The translations under genes and the position numbers were made by a program. From Campylorhamphus procurvoides (lineage: Eukaryota > Chordata > Aves > Passeriformes > Dendrocolaptidae), in NCBI GenBank assembly GCA_013396655.1, contig WBMV01008396.1, positions 124,001 through 188,000 on the forward strand: a stretch of 64,000 nt of DNA, given 5' to 3'. This document shows positions 26,467 through 39,770 of this stretch, piece by piece; position 1 is the stretch's first letter, and each line of letters starts with the position of its first letter. The notes beneath the pieces are model-generated. The model was not told the origin of the DNA. It ran no database searches and was given only the letters and a program-made list of their open reading frames with translations.

Positions 26467-28033
26467 AGATGTTGTTTATATTGTAAATTTAATTTTTAAT
26501 TCTTAATTGTTTATGTCTTTTTGAAACTAGACATGGAGTAATCAACCTACTGAAGTGATAAGGGTCAATTATTTAGCTAGAATCTCATACTCTTTTGCAT
26601 ATCAGGACTGTGACATTTATAAGAGGAGTATTAAGTCTAATTTTCATAGAAGGTACATTGCCTTGAAAGGCTCGAGTTTACATATATTTATTCAATGCAA
26701 TAATAACCAAACTAACCAATTGGTACAAAACGCTTTTTATGGATAATTGGAATTTCATTTACCATACAATTAAAAGCATTCAGGAACATCTCTACATTTT
26801 CTGCTATTCAGAATATTTCACCACAGATAGCTGACTATTTCAAATCAATGCATAAGTTTCAATACTTCAGTTATGTAGGGGTATGAAATTACTCAGAATT
26901 AAATCAAGTGCTACAGAGTTTCAGGGTCTGTAAGGTTGTTCAAATGCTGAAGCAAAATGTAAGTGGACAAACTTAAGTTTTAGCATGAGTGGTTCAAGCA
27001 AGCACTAAAAAATAATCTTTCTTCAGAACAATTCCTACCTGGCACTAGTCTGTTAATAAACAGTATCCTAAAATCAATTCTTCAGTTATATAGTATAATG
27101 TATCTGAAAGGAAATTCCTTCAAAGCCATCACTGTTTCTGTTAGGCATCCATCCAAAAATTATTTTTCTCATTCAGCAATAAATCCAGTAATGTATTCCT
27201 CCCCGTTCTAGAGTGTTTAGCCATGGATTTTACTGTGTATAACAAATCAGATTAATTTTTCTACCCAACTCTGTAAGATAATATGTGGCATTAGAAAGTG
27301 ACTGTCTTTTTTCTATTGATTTAGAATGATAATTAAAAACTCATGCACACAACACACCAATGTACTCTGCATGCAGATACATACCTGTGTTTTTAAAAGG
27401 ATAGAAATAGTGTAGACCTTGAAATGGGCTTGCATTTAAAGAAAATTTCTCTGAGAAATAGAAGCCTCTAAATAATATTCCTTTAAATGTGATTGTGCTT
27501 TGTCAATACACTTATTACAGATAAGTGACCTTATAAGGCACTACTTCTTTTTTAATGAAATCTATTCATGGATCTTCACTGAATAAGAACAAAGTTGCAG
27601 GCAAGTAGAAGTTAAGCAAGAAATTGCAAAATTCAGTGTTGGCCATTTTTAAAGAAGGTACTCAGACTATCTGAGTCTAAGCTCCATGACCATGTATTTT
27701 CTCACAAACTATTGTAATTTATAATTATTAGCCTATAATGTTTAGAAAAATTCAGATATTTTAAAAGAAAACAGAATCATTGTGTGAATTTCCAGATTCA
27801 TCCGTCCACTAACTCCTTCTTGTGCCTATATGGATCAAAGTGAAAATAATTCAGATGTCATTCTTAATAAGATAACAAAGTATATTTTGCTATACCCATT
27901 TCACTTTCTATATAACCATTTATAACCATTTCAGAATTCGGCATGAATCTGATGAATGGAGAGATGAACTAGAAAACAGAAAGCTGCATACATCTGTGGC
28001 CACAGAACATCTGCTAATTAAACTATCCTGTAT

Positions 28034-28088
28034 ATTTTAGATCAGTAGTGCATTTTAGATTAGTAATTGCATTTAAGATCTGTAATTC
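28034..28088 (+). repeat. Imperfect tandem repeat, three units of 18-19 bp
   Basis: Three successive units begin ATTTTAGAT, ATTTTAGAT and ATTTAAGAT and end GTGC, TTGC and ATTC. They are similar but not identical, so this is an old local duplication. Confidence 0.8.
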
Positions 28089-31000
28089 TACAACATTATT
28101 ATGGGAAGCACTGCTGATTAAATGTCATTGCACAGCTGAAGAACCAAATTATGCCATTAGACACTCCATCCTGTTTTAAAAAATGATACAGCCTGTATAG
28201 CATGACAACTACCTTTAACAAGATATCCAAAAAGGGCTTTCTAAAACTCGCGGTGCATACAGGAGCTGTGTTACTTATTCTAGGCATTCCATGTCTTTCT
28301 TTCGCCATCTGGTATACCATGCCTGAGTTTAATAAAAAAAATTGCAGCTTGTTAAATCCTAAAATTTTAAGAAGGTGGTTATATAAAGATTAACCTTTAA
28401 AATAAGCAATATGGAAAGTAAAGTGGCAGAAATTTTATGAAGGAAGGGAGAAGAAAGTGACTACATTTTTTGCTTGTTGATGTTCTAGTACAAAGTTTCC
28501 ATGAAGAGAAAGGAAGGCCTCAACTGGAAAGAATTCAACAAAAATTAATTGATTTTACTGTAAATTGAGATAGCTGATACACATTGTGCTTTATCCCATC
28601 TTCTTGAGCCTTCTGAGTCAGAGAACTCTAAGACAATAATTTTTATGCATTATAAATAATATTTAATTTTTTTTAATTAAGATCTCATTAGTAATTAAAA
28701 CCTCCCAGCCCAGGAAACATATGAACCATAAAATACCAGAGGGTCAGCAAGAGCACTAGATTGGCACTCATTATCAGTCCTTACTTGTTAGCTTACTCAA
28801 TTTTTCTCTGAAATGTCTCTATTTAGCTCTCTCCTAATCAAACCTCTAAAGATCTAGCTAGCTCTATGCAGTACAGTCATGATGTAATCAGGGCCATTTT
28901 GCCTCAATGTCAAAGAACAGTTTCTGGCCCTTTTTCTTTATTAAATTAACTGTATAAAACATTCTAAAGTGCCAGCTTGCTAAGATAGCTGAGAGGCCAA
29001 AACAGAAAAAAGAAAAACCTAAAAACATAACTTAGCACTGGACTGACTTCTCCTTTGATCTCTTTTTCTGTTAAATAAAACATTATTTAACTCTAATGAA
29101 TAAAATAATCTGTTTTGTTTACATGTCTTCTTGCAATTAAGAGTCTGTGTGATGTGATACAAATTCTTTCTGTTTTGTGACCCCATGAAGCTTCACTACT
29201 GAAGCGCCAGTTGAATAGGTTTAGGAGTACTTATGAGTCAGAAGAGGATTCTTCAACTAAAGAAACAGGATTATGGAGGGAACTATCCCACAGAAAATGT
29301 AAAGTAGAATTTCTCTGGTGAGAAAAGGAAACCCTAAATCTCTCCTTCCAGGCAATTTCGATTTAATGGATGTCACCACATTAAAACAACTGCAAATTTA
29401 TTCTGTTCAATTTATCAAACCAGTAAAAGACACCTGACTTTCTCTTGTTCTCTTGTCCTTCCTACTCCAGAGATTAGAAATTTTAGTTGAGAATCGAATA
29501 TGCTGAACACCTTTTTTTTCCTCTTAGTGCATTATTCTCTTAATAAGAATAAAATCTATGATGAATACTCTAGGAAACTCCCTTGTCAAACTGGAGAGAG
29601 CCCCATATTTGAATGTCCTAATTCATTTGCATTGAACTTTACACTAAGAACAAGAAAGAAAGTAAAATCATTACTGCTGTGCACCTGCAGAAAGCATATC
29701 TGTGGAGAGAGACAGTACAAAGAACAGGATGTTGATGCCGTGCTCACCAGGGGATCCAGAGCTGAAAGCAAAATCAGCAGTGAGTCCAAACAAGAGACTG
29801 CTTATTAAAAAGGGCAGGAGAAAATGCTGGCACCCATAGGTCATTACTGGAAAAATTCATTCAAGAGCTTAAATGTGTCCTGCAGCTTCTAAAGCTTTTT
29901 CTGTGAGAAGTCACAGCAGCATGCCAGCACACAGACCAGAAAGGAGTGAGTGCATTACATATGATCAGAAACAAGACAATTTGAACTGATAATTCAAGAG
30001 ACCACAGCAGGAGTCATGTGACAAATTGCTCAGGGACGAAAGTTATTTTAAGCAATGCTGAATGGTTCCAATATTTGGCAGGTGTATTTGTTGTGGCGCA
30101 TCTGCTTTTTGTTAACAAAACTGTGTTTGTAAAAGAATCAGAAGAACTTTGTGACCATATATCATAAAACCTTAGAGCTTTATAGATCCTGATAGAGCCT
30201 CAGGAGATGATACTTTTAACGGCAATGGAAAGAGTGGTCAGCTTACATGGGAGCTTCAAGTGAAGGTAGAACTTCAATGTGAGTGTTACCATTGACAAAA
30301 CTTATTACACAGATCTCAGGAAATAAGGATTTAATAATGCAATATAATTTAAGTATACTTTGGTTCTGTGCCCAGAGAAATTGAATTCTCTGTGTCCTTT
30401 CACTAGAAAATCTTGGCTTACCTTCAAATACAAAAACATCAGTGTCAGTTAAGAGCATTTTTGTTTCAATAGCCATCTTCTTCAGAATTTCAGTGTCCCC
30501 AAAATATTGAAAAAATTATATCTTGTTGAAGTCTCTTCCCTGCCTTTTTCCATTACTGTGAGGACATAAACCATAATAAAAAAAAAAACAACTTCGAACT
30601 CAGTCATAAGGACCAATGGTTCTTAAACTAATTTATCCTTGAGAAAAAGACTAAAACTTAGGATATCTTTGTCCAAGTAAAAGCTCTAATCAGAAAAATT
30701 ATGTTCAACATAGTTCTACTTCCCTCCAAATACAATATGGGTCCTATTAGATAAAGTAAAAGAGTTTCAGCAGGTGTCATTTATTATGTTCTCTACACTG
30801 TTAAGATCCCACTCAGGTTTCAATAGGGTGGAAGAAGGAAGCTTGACTCCTCTAAGGCAGTAAAGAAAAATAGATTTGAATCATTAAGTCATGGTAACAT
30901 ATACTGACTATATAATATCTACTGGCTGAGCTTTGATTAAAAAATAAAAGCAGTTACATCTTCATGACATTTGGAAAAAAAAGGACTTGAGAAGCAAACC

Positions 31001-34000
31001 CATGATGTCTAAGCTCCCAGTTAACTGGGATGAAATTGGGATGTAGCATTACCATCACTGTTTAAAAAAAAAATGGTCTCACAATTTTCTGTGTCTTTTC
31101 AGATCTCTGTTTGCTACACTATTCTTCCCAGGTGGCAATAAAATTATATTGTCAGGTATAATTAAAACAAATTTACTCATACTATGTCAGATTGAATTTT
31201 ATCATATCCTGCTGTTTCTGAATTGTCTGTACTTCACATTTGGGAAAACAATGTCTGTAGTTCTTCATTAAGTTCCAGTACACAGCTTAATAGGTAAGAA
31301 TAATGGGTTAGTTAGACTTAGAAAGGAGAAAAATGTGCTTTTTGAAAACTGCAGAGACAGAAACATAGTCTGTGTTACTAACTGAGGTAAAATTTGGTAT
31401 CTTAATTTTTTGAGCAATTTTCTAATCATCCTTCAGAATAATTTTTTAGTTGTCAGCAAGGTACGAATCATGTCTGCATTTAATTGGGATCAATCAAGAA
31501 AAAGTGCTTGGAAAACAGATTTTAACTCAAATGCCTAGTGATGAAAAAACCAATATCCAAAATAGTTTAATATGTTATTTTAAAAATAATAATATTTGAG
31601 AATCAACAGTTGTTCAGTTTAAACTGTATCAATTGATGCATGGTACTCTAATACTTATAGGATTCAGGTCACATGCTGGACTGCAATATATGGCATGTGT
31701 TTTGCCAAGAAAATAGGCAGATATAGTTCAACGTCTCAGAAGCAGTAGATGTTCAGTAATTGGGTCTCTTTCTTGAGGGAACACCTGCTATCTGGCACGG
31801 ATGCTTTTTTTCCATAGACATTTCCACACTTCAGGATGGTACAAGCCCAGTGTTTCAGAAATATCCTAAAATTTGATATTTTGTATAAATTTGATAAAGC
31901 AAATATCCTTCATAAGGAAAATCTTATAACAGTAGTTATATTTTTAATATTCTGGGACATGTTGTCCTAAATTTTCTATTAAAAACTTAGGGTGTAAACC
32001 TGAATTGTAGTACCACTGCTTTATCAGATCTCCTTTATCTGATCTGTGAGTCTCTTAACAAAACAATCCATCATGAAACTGTACACTAGTCATCCACAAG
32101 CTATAGCAGTAGAGCAATGATATAACAGAATTATTATTATGTGTCACAGAGCATTGGCTAGCAAATACATGAACAGATGACTATAGAATACTATGATAAA
32201 TGAAAGTCACATTGGAAAATATAGAGTGAACCATAGCAGAATAGTTTAAGAATATCCACCAAGAGTTATTTTCAGTTAGAAATACCTATCTGAAAAAGAC
32301 TTAAACAGCAATTTAAATGATTATACTTTACATTGGCCTGTACCTCTCCTTGTATAGCATCTATGGAGATTTGCTTTCCACAGAGACACCAGAACGAGTC
32401 TAAAATTAGGCAGTAAGCATAATCATTCATCAATTCATTTTGAATGTATCAAAAAGGATATTTCCATTGAATTTATTTGACTTCACCTAAGTCCAATCAG
32501 ACTACGAACTACTATCATTATATATATAAACATATAACATATTTATCTTTAAAATGTCAGTTACAGAAATGTTGATTTAAACATTCCTTGAGCCAAAATA
32601 GCAAGGTATTGATTTCTAGCTTAAACATAATTTTTTGTATAAAAAGCCACCAAACTCCTACAACTGCAGAGCTATATTGAATGAACCATATGCTTATCTT
32701 ATATAATCACTGTAACATTCAGATGCTATTCTTGTGAAAGGAGTTGGTTAGTACAAGGACACATATATAAGGAATCCCAGCTGTGAGTCCTGCCTCTTCC
32801 AATATGAGAGCTCTTTTTTATGACAGCTGATGACGCCTTTTTGTGCAGTTTTGAGTATGAGGCCATCAGACCAAAGTGCTGCCAGAGTCATCACCAGCAC
32901 CTTACTTTTTTTAACTTGTCTTGACTTTTACAATAACTTAAATCTAAAAACTAAAATTTCCAGTGTTACCTATGGCCTTTCCAATAATGGAATTTCTTGT
33001 AGTTTGTTTTGGTAATTTTTCTTACCTACCTTTCATTCAATATGCGGGCATGACCATATCGGAATGTACACTATGCATGGATTACATGTTTATTCATGAT
33101 GGTTTTCCTTGAGTTTTGAATGGTGTTGAAAACACTGAACTTTGTTGATGAATGAATTTTCATCTGGAAGTTTTATTCACTTAGGTGTGAAATGTACAAT
33201 GCCGGACTTTGATGAAGTGTTAGTCTTCATTGGACAACCTGAAACATATAGGAAGCAGACAATTTTCTCTCTGTCCCATGACCATAAAGAAATTATCTTC
33301 TTTTTCATATTTTTATTATATTTAAATACATGCCACAACCAAGCAACTTCTCTTTGTTGATAAAAATTGACGAACGTTTCAAATATCTATTCGTCTGAGG
33401 TATAGACAGAGACAATTCTTAAGTGTTGCTTTTGTTTTGTTTTATTTCGTTTGCTCTCCATCCCTCCATGCCTGGAATGAGTTTAACTTTTAACTTTTAT
33501 GGAAGAAAACCAAAATTTCATGGCAGTTTATTCAAACCCTCTGTGATATAAATTTGATTTATTGAATAAATATCTTTGTGTACTTCTGTCTTGATTAAAG
33601 ACATTGAATTGCTTTCTAAGCAAGCTGCTGAAATTCCCATAAGTGTTTCATAACTCAAACGATTACAAGAGTGTCATTTATAAAATATGACTGGAAAATG
33701 CTGCAAATTCTTTACAAACATCATTTTGAGGTTTGATTTTTGTATTCTGGTAAGTACTCTGCAAATTTTAAAAACACAATCTGCTTTGTTTAACACATAG
33801 CTGGTTTTCTTGGAGATTTCTCATTACAAGTAAATTCTACAGATTTAAAGACTGACAAAATTCAACGGACAAGAACCTGAGAGGATGATAAAACAGGGAG
33901 GAGATTAAAATATAAAATATTAGTCCTAGAATAAGTATAACATCAAAGGAGGTCATGATTTCCTCTGAATGAGACTGAGAAAGCATGGGGGTAACCCAGA

Positions 34001-34553
34001 AGAGTTAGAAAACCTTTCAGAGAAGAGAGATCAGAGAGTAGAATGCAAAAAAAAATTAAAAAAGATAGGTAATAAAAGCCAAGAAAGTAGTATTTGGAAC
34101 TAGAGTCAAGTAGATCAAAAGGAGTGCACAAAGTCCCATAGACATTTTGTAAGAGCATCTGTATCTTCCAAGTTTATACCCAAGAGAGTAGCAAATCCTT
34201 ACTTTTCAAGACTGAATAACACATTGTATCAGACCTGGGCAGATTCCCATTGACATTTTCAAACAACAGCAGCAACTTTTATGAGTTGGAAAAGTCTTTA
34301 TACACTTGTGTTTCTTAATTACGTATGTCTCATCTATACATAGTGCAGAGAAAAAGCCAGTTGTTCAAGAAGTCCTTTCAGAAGGTGATAAGGGGAAATA
34401 GAGAAATGTTGGGTACAGAAACTGAAAGAAGCCCATCAGAGGAGTTTTAGACAGCTTTATTAATTATTTTGATGCATGAGGTAGAAGTAGAAGTTCTATA
34501 TTCCTCTTAAACTCTTCTTAATTACCATTATGTTATGTGATTATGACGTGAGA

Positions 34554-34590
34554 TTTTTTTTTTGCCTTTTTTTTTACTTTTTTTTTTTTT
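34554..34590 (+). repeat. Interrupted poly-T tract
   Basis: Three T runs of about 10-15 bases are separated by GCC and AC. No retroposon is recognised next to it. Confidence 0.85.
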
Positions 34591-35141
34591 GCTTTCCACT
34601 TAGATGCCCAGATGATCAGACCTTTTCTCCTTGAGTTCGGATCACCTCACTAGGAACATCCGCACATGAATTTATAGCTTTCCCCTACAATTTCAGTGCT
34701 GGTATTCAAACACTCAAAAGTGCATTAAGTTGTGAAGTGGAAATACTGTTTCTGAAGCTGTTGTCTAAAAACTGATTCCATCTACATCTGAGTACTGGAA
34801 ATTCACAAATATGGAAAAACAGGTTTCTGGTGCATTGCTGAGAAAAGTAAAAGTTCAACAAGATTTATTGTTTCACAACAACACTAGTATCATATGTACA
34901 AACTTTGTAGCAATAGAGGACCACAAGGCTGTGGGTTTATAAAAATCCTAAGGAGATCTATGTGTAGACATATAAGCATGTGCATGTGGATGTACATGGC
35001 TGAATGTATCTATTTATTTTTTATATATCATAGTACTTTTACTTCATAGCATTTAAGTTCCTAAAAATCTTGTGTATGATTGTGAACAACATATACAGTT
35101 TTCTATAGGTAAATTATAATTTTATATATAGTGAATATATT

Positions 35142-35160
35142 TTATATATATATATATATA
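35142..35160. repeat. (TA)n microsatellite
   Basis: About ten TA units, embedded in a longer TATA-rich stretch from 35121. Confidence 0.9.
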
Positions 35161-36462
35161 TGTATAATCAGCAAAGATGATACTGCAAATGATGGCCATT
35201 TTTCTTGTTCCTTTCACATAACACATTAATTTAGCATACCCAATGCCATCAATCTGTTGTTTAGGCCTTTGTTTGGGTTCTAGCACAACAGCTTCCTTAA
35301 TATTTTAACATACTGATCATTACAAACATCAGTCTGCTCTGCAGGTGACTTTCCCTCAATTCAGTTGTGCAGTTTCTGTTTAAATAATGTGGTTTTATTT
35401 TGAACAAGACATTATGCTCTTCTAAAAAATACACCCTTCTGGTATATTCTTTTTTGAAAATCAGTAATATTTCACAGACTTTTTGAGGAAGTTAATCTTT
35501 GACTATATGTATGTAGCATATAATTTATTGTTTTAAAAAATTCTAATAATAATTCTAATAATTGTAGTACAAGCAAAACAGGAAACAAAAGATGAAACCG
35601 TCTACACAAGCAGTTCTTTGGCACAGCATAAATAATAATGAAAGCATTATCCTTCGTATTGCTGTTACCTGCACATATACTGTGCAAGCAGAAATGTCTT
35701 GCTACATCTTTATGCAGGTCAATTTAGTACTGATATTAGCTTTTTTAATTATGGAAATACCTGGTACTATACCGGTCATTTGAGAGGCATGCAGATGCTT
35801 CTTAGTAGTTGCTGTTACTTTGATTTATGTCATGTCTTTTTCATTTCCATACTTTCTCAGTATTAATTAATCCTGCTTGAGTACCCTGTGCATGTGCAAG
35901 AGTTAAAAATTGAGTATAAGGGTGATGGAGGACAACTGCCTTTTTTTTTTTTTTTGTACCTGACTGGCTTTCAATGCAGGCCTTCAGTTGTTATGGCAAC
36001 CTTCAATTAATGGAAGTGTCATCAGTCGTATTTTCCCAGTATTTTATATGGTCTTATCCATTAATATGACTAAATATCCCTTTCCCGACCAGTGCTACAG
36101 TTGCACTTATAAATTCTATTAATATTATTAAATCATAAATATTGTTTCAATCTCTGATAAGAAAATCCCTCCTAAAACTTCATTAAAATTTAATGCTCTT
36201 TAAAAAAGTTCATTCAGAAAGCAGGTGTCCAATAATTTACTAATAATTGACATTGATTAATGAATTGGACCACAACAATGAAGGTGTTTACCTGTGAAAC
36301 TGGAACCAGTATTCTCACTGTCTTATATGGAAAATAGATATATTTAGTGTGTTAAATCAATTACTTATGATAGATCATATTTAAATAATTAACTGTATCT
36401 AAGGTATAGATTTCTACTGGGCATCTAATCTTTTTTCTTCACTGGAACGTTCACACATAAAA

Positions 36463-36516
36463 CATTTTCTCATATTCATTATCCATTTTCATCAACATCC
36501 ATTTTCTCATATTCAT
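36463..36516 (+). repeat. Short direct duplication, 37-bp period
   Basis: CATTTTCTCATATTCAT occurs at 36463-36479 and again, identical, at 36500-36516, with a related block between them. Confidence 0.8.
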
Positions 36517-37169
36517 CATTTAATCAGGAGAAAAATTTAAAAAATCTCTTAATATGAAAATGAAAGGAAAAATTATGAATCTATACTGTGTCTCTGGGTC
36601 TGAGATTCAGACCTTGCATAAATATAATACAAAATGGCTGATTAATAAACAGTGGCTTCCATGTTAACTATTTCCTGGGACAGAAAGAATGAGTATAAGT
36701 AAATTTATTAACTTTTGTGGAGATTATTTACAGCTTTAGTAGATCCTTCACTGGATCTCATCTTGGAATCATGTACAAGGTACTGCATTCAGAAAGGAAG
36801 TGGTGGCTCATTCTCTAGTGTTACTCTGTTCATCTTTTTTTGAATGTGAATTTTGGTACAGAGATTAAAAATCATAGTATCTTTATAGAATAATACGCTT
36901 TCACCTAACTGGTGTGCCAACTATGCAACTTTTAAAGGAAGCTTTTGAAGGATCTGATCATGTAATAAAAAAATATAGATTCTAAGAATATTTATTGCAT
37001 TTTTTCATCAGGAATTAGCAGAGATAAACAGAAATCAATAAAGTTAAAATTAATTAAGTGTCAGAATAGGTTTATAAATAGAGATTTCTTTCACCCACTG
37101 ACATTTTCCAACTACTACAGGGTGAATACATATTTCTGGAAGACTTCAAGAAGAAGACATATCTCCTGG

Positions 37170-37284
37170 ATTGCATTCACTACTAAATATGTTCAAGATA
37201 CACTTTTATCATGAGTTTTGCATTTCATTAGGCTTGTTTTAAACATTATGAACATTCATCCACTAAAATTCACACTGTATTCAC
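37170..37284 (+). repeat. First copy of exact 115-bp duplication
   Basis: This unique-looking AT-rich sequence is repeated base for base at 37512-37626, starting directly after the single N at 37511. The first copy is probably the genuine left flank of the LTR that starts at about 37285. Confidence 0.95.
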
Positions 37285-37510
37285 AGGGTCTGGCTGAGAT
37301 AGAGTTCATTTCCCCACAGCAACCCTCACAGTTCTGTGCTTTGCATTGGTAACTAGAAGGGTGTTGATAAAACACCAGTGCTTTGGCTGTATCTGGGCAC
37401 AGCCTCAGCACAGTAACATTCTTTCCCCAGCTGAGGGTAAGATCCTGAGAGGGGATACAAGTAGACCAGCTGATCCAAACTAACCAAAGGGATATTCCAT
37501 ACCATATGAT

Positions 37511-37511
37511 N
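37511..37511. other. Single N, assembly gap or join
   Basis: One undetermined base sits exactly where the 115-bp duplication begins. This marks a join between contigs whose ends were not resolved. Confidence 0.95.
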
Positions 37512-37626
37512 ATTGCATTCACTACTAAATATGTTCAAGATACACTTTTATCATGAGTTTTGCATTTCATTAGGCTTGTTTTAAACATTATGAACATTCA
37601 TCCACTAAAATTCACACTGTATTCAC
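37512..37626 (+). repeat. Second copy of exact 115-bp duplication, likely artefact
   Basis: It is identical to 37170-37284 with a constant offset of 342 bases, and it sits inside the LTR between its 5' and 3' halves. An identical flank copy inside the element, bounded by an N, is better explained by a false join than by biology. Confidence 0.9.
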
Positions 37627-38284
37627 CCTTGCTTCCCGGGAAGTGGCTGGACATTGCAGCTGATGGGAAGTAGAGAATAAACCTTGTTATTTTTCACTTT
37701 GCCTTTTGGGCACACAAGGTTTTGCTTTTCTTTGCCTTGAAAACCTGCCTTATCCCAATCCACAAGTCGTTTTCTGTCTTATTCTCTTTCCCCTTTATGG
37801 TTGGGAAGGGCAGTGATAGAGATGCTGGGTGGGAACCTGCCATCCAGCCAAGGTCAACACACCACACACAGTTAAATAACATTAGATCTGAAATTAAATC
37901 AGAAATCAAGAAAATTAAGATTTGTAAATACCAAAGCTTTGAATAAATCTTGTTCCTAAGTTTTCCCATTACACTGAACAAGTAGATGAACCTATGGAAT
38001 ATAATCAGACTCTAAAAAATGTGGTCTGTGTGGATGATGGGGAGCAAAAGTGCTTATGTCATAAGAATATTGCTCCAACTGTGTGTTCTTTCTCTGGAGA
38101 TAATAATAATAACTGGGGAAATTGAAAAAAAATCAAATAAATAAAAACACTCCAAAATAACAAGATCTGCAAGCTGATATTCTCTAAAGGTTCCAAATCT
38201 CATCAGGTTATCAAAGATTTTACTTCAATCATCTTGAAATGCTCCTCTGTTTCTGTTTTGACTTTTTAAGTTCTTTTAGTTGTT

Positions 38285-38456
38285 TAGAACAGGCTGCCCA
38301 AATAGGCTGTGTAGTCTCCATCCCTGACAGCTCTTAAGAACTGACTGGATAAGGGCCTGGACAAACCTGGACTCATCTGAGTTGACTTTGAGTAGGAGTT
38401 TGTATTAGACACTTACTGTGGTCTCTTCCAGCCTGAGTTATCTGTGGTTCTATGAT
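38285..38456 (+). mobile_element. CR1 LINE 3' end, sense, about 170 bp
   Basis: The sequence has the CR1 3' UTR order in sense: 'gaacaggctgcccaaatagg' (about 38287), 'tgtagtctccatccctgaca' (about 38311), 'ggtctcttccagcc' (about 38420) and 'ggttctatgatcc' at the end. It is severely 5'-truncated and diverged, with no coding part left. It has the opposite orientation to the CR1 copies at 3.0 and 26.0 kb. Confidence 0.82.
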
Positions 38457-39287
38457 CCTTTCTCATGAACTTCTAAACATAAATTAATTTCAAACAGGAA
38501 ATTGATTTTTTCATATCAGATGTCATAAACTGAGATCTTCTATCACTTCAGTGATTCTTTCATCATAATCCTAGACTGGATTTCTCTGAAAAAAAACACA
38601 AACACCTCACAAATCAAAACAAAACAATAAAAAACCAGCAGAAAATTATGTATCTTTATATACAGGATATACAGGATGAATTCAAATTACTAGTCTACCT
38701 TAAGGGACATTGATGCCTTTCATTTTGACTACTTGCATTTTGCCCTGATTGGTTTGCAAAAATCTTGACTGCTAGTTTAGAATTAAAATTCAGGTAGCTT
38801 CTATTCTGTATAGTTCCACTTTGTGTTCAAGTATAAACCCAAGATTTCACGGGGGTTGTCAGCCTCAGGGATCAGCAAATAAAAAGCACACAATGTTATT
38901 TCTTTTTTTGCTTTAGCTAGCTGGCTCTTTCTGGTCTTATAACTGGAATAGATTATTCTTATTAAATCCACTTGCTTTCAGTAATTTTTCCCCTGGACTC
39001 ATTACTCATTTTCTGATGAAAAAATGAGCTCTATTTTTTTGATATATACACTTGAAGTAACGATAAAACAAAAGTTCAGCTTTCAGAATGAATAAAATAC
39101 AAATACAATCACATTATTGAAAAAAATATTAATTATCAAAGTTACCCAAATCTTTTCACTTTTATTTTTGTATCATACTGAAAACCAGGGTGTAAAACTG
39201 TCCTGTTCTGCTGTGCTTCTAAGAATTCCAGAGGAAACTAGTGACTTTCAGTGCTGTCTAGAAAACTAAAGAAGCAGAAACATCTGA
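38457..39287. other. AT-rich non-coding stretch, no gene seen
   Basis: It contains A-rich runs near 38588-38635 and no recognisable gene or repeat family. Confidence 0.5.
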
Positions 39288-39292
39288 GACCT
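39288..39292 (+). repeat. Left target-site duplication GACCT
   Basis: GACCT directly precedes the LTR start and is repeated exactly after its end. Confidence 0.85.
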
Positions 39293-39770
39293 TGTAGTGG
39301 TTTTAGTTTACCTTCCTGGTAACTAAGGTCATAACTAAGGAAGTATTCCATCTCATTTCTTTACGTAAGCAAAGATATAAAGGGCAGAGTCGGAAGTTGA
39401 GGGGCACTCTTCTTCCGAGAGGGCTGGAGGGCAGAGAAACTCCCTGCGGTTGCTCTTCGGTGGGAGTGGGCCGAGGCACAGACCTGCTGATTACCCAGTC
39501 GGGAGGAAGGGGTCCTGAGATTTCAGGAAACAACAATTTTTTGGATAAGAGGGAAGTGAAAACTTGTTGTTTTCCTTTTCTTCCCTCTTTCTCTCTCTAT
39601 CTCTCTATCTCTCTCTCTCTCTATATATAAAACTGCTTTAGTCCTACTGAAGTTTGGGTCCGTGGTTTTCTTCCCTCACTTCCCCCCCACCCCGTGGTCG
39701 GGAGGGGTCTGGGGGCTTCTGTTCTGGGCCCTTTGGGAAATTGGCATTTGGCCAATTTCAACCGGTTACA
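39293..39770 (+). mobile_element. Complete solo ERV LTR, 478 bp, with 5-bp TSD
   Basis: The element starts TGTAGTGGTTTTAG and ends CAACCGGTTACA, the usual TG...CA ends of a retroviral LTR. It is flanked on both sides by GACCT, so it is a whole solo LTR left by recombination between the two LTRs of a provirus. A TATA box (TATAAA at 39376-39381) stands in front of a GC-rich, CpG-containing part that would be the start of transcription. A CT/TATC-rich run follows (39577-39627), and then the G-rich U5-like end. Its orientation is plus, judged from the TATA position and the 3' end. A 5-bp duplication fits ERVL-type or other 5-bp integrases. Frames of 77 codons inside it are not genes. Confidence 0.9.
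39577..39627 (+). repeat. CT/TATC-rich microsatellite inside the LTR
   Basis: TCTC and TATC units are mixed and end in a short TATATA run. It belongs to the LTR and is probably length-variable. Confidence 0.8.

Larger units (their letters stand above)
26467..37169. other. 10.7-kb AT-rich non-coding stretch, no gene seen
   Basis: No frame exceeds 102 codons and no exon-like block is convincing. It contains an 18-19 bp tandem triplet at 28034-28088, a T-rich run at 34554-34590, a (TA)n run at 35142-35160, a T run at 35940-35956 and a 37-bp spaced duplication at 36463-36516. A short plus-strand frame at 28202-28393 has a curious peptide discussed under findings. Confidence 0.5.
37285..37867 (+). 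mobile_element. ERV LTR interrupted by an assembly fault
   Basis: This is an avian ERV long terminal repeat in plus orientation. The 5' half (37285-37510) carries 'ggctgagatagagttcattt', 'ggtaactagaagggtgttga' and 'ccaaagggatattccatacc', blocks I know from songbird LTRs. It stops at the N at 37511. The 3' half resumes at 37627 with 'cttcccgggaagtggctgg', a polyadenylation signal AATAAA at 37676-37681, then the C/T-rich U5-like part, and ends near 37867 with 'aaggtcaacacaccacaca'. Between the halves lie the N and a second copy of the left flank, so an unknown part of the LTR middle is missing. The usual TGTCC start is blurred. It has no internal retroviral genes. Confidence 0.82.

Noticed and set aside
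29500..29808. 102-codon plus-strand frame with some polar, gene-like composition
   Set aside because: It has no recognisable domain, no convincing splice sites at its edges, and a 67-codon frame on the opposite strand. I treat it as chance.
34554..34590. Poly-T tract as the tail of an antisense retrocopy
   Set aside because: No gene-like sequence, target duplication or retroposon body adjoins it, and the run is interrupted.
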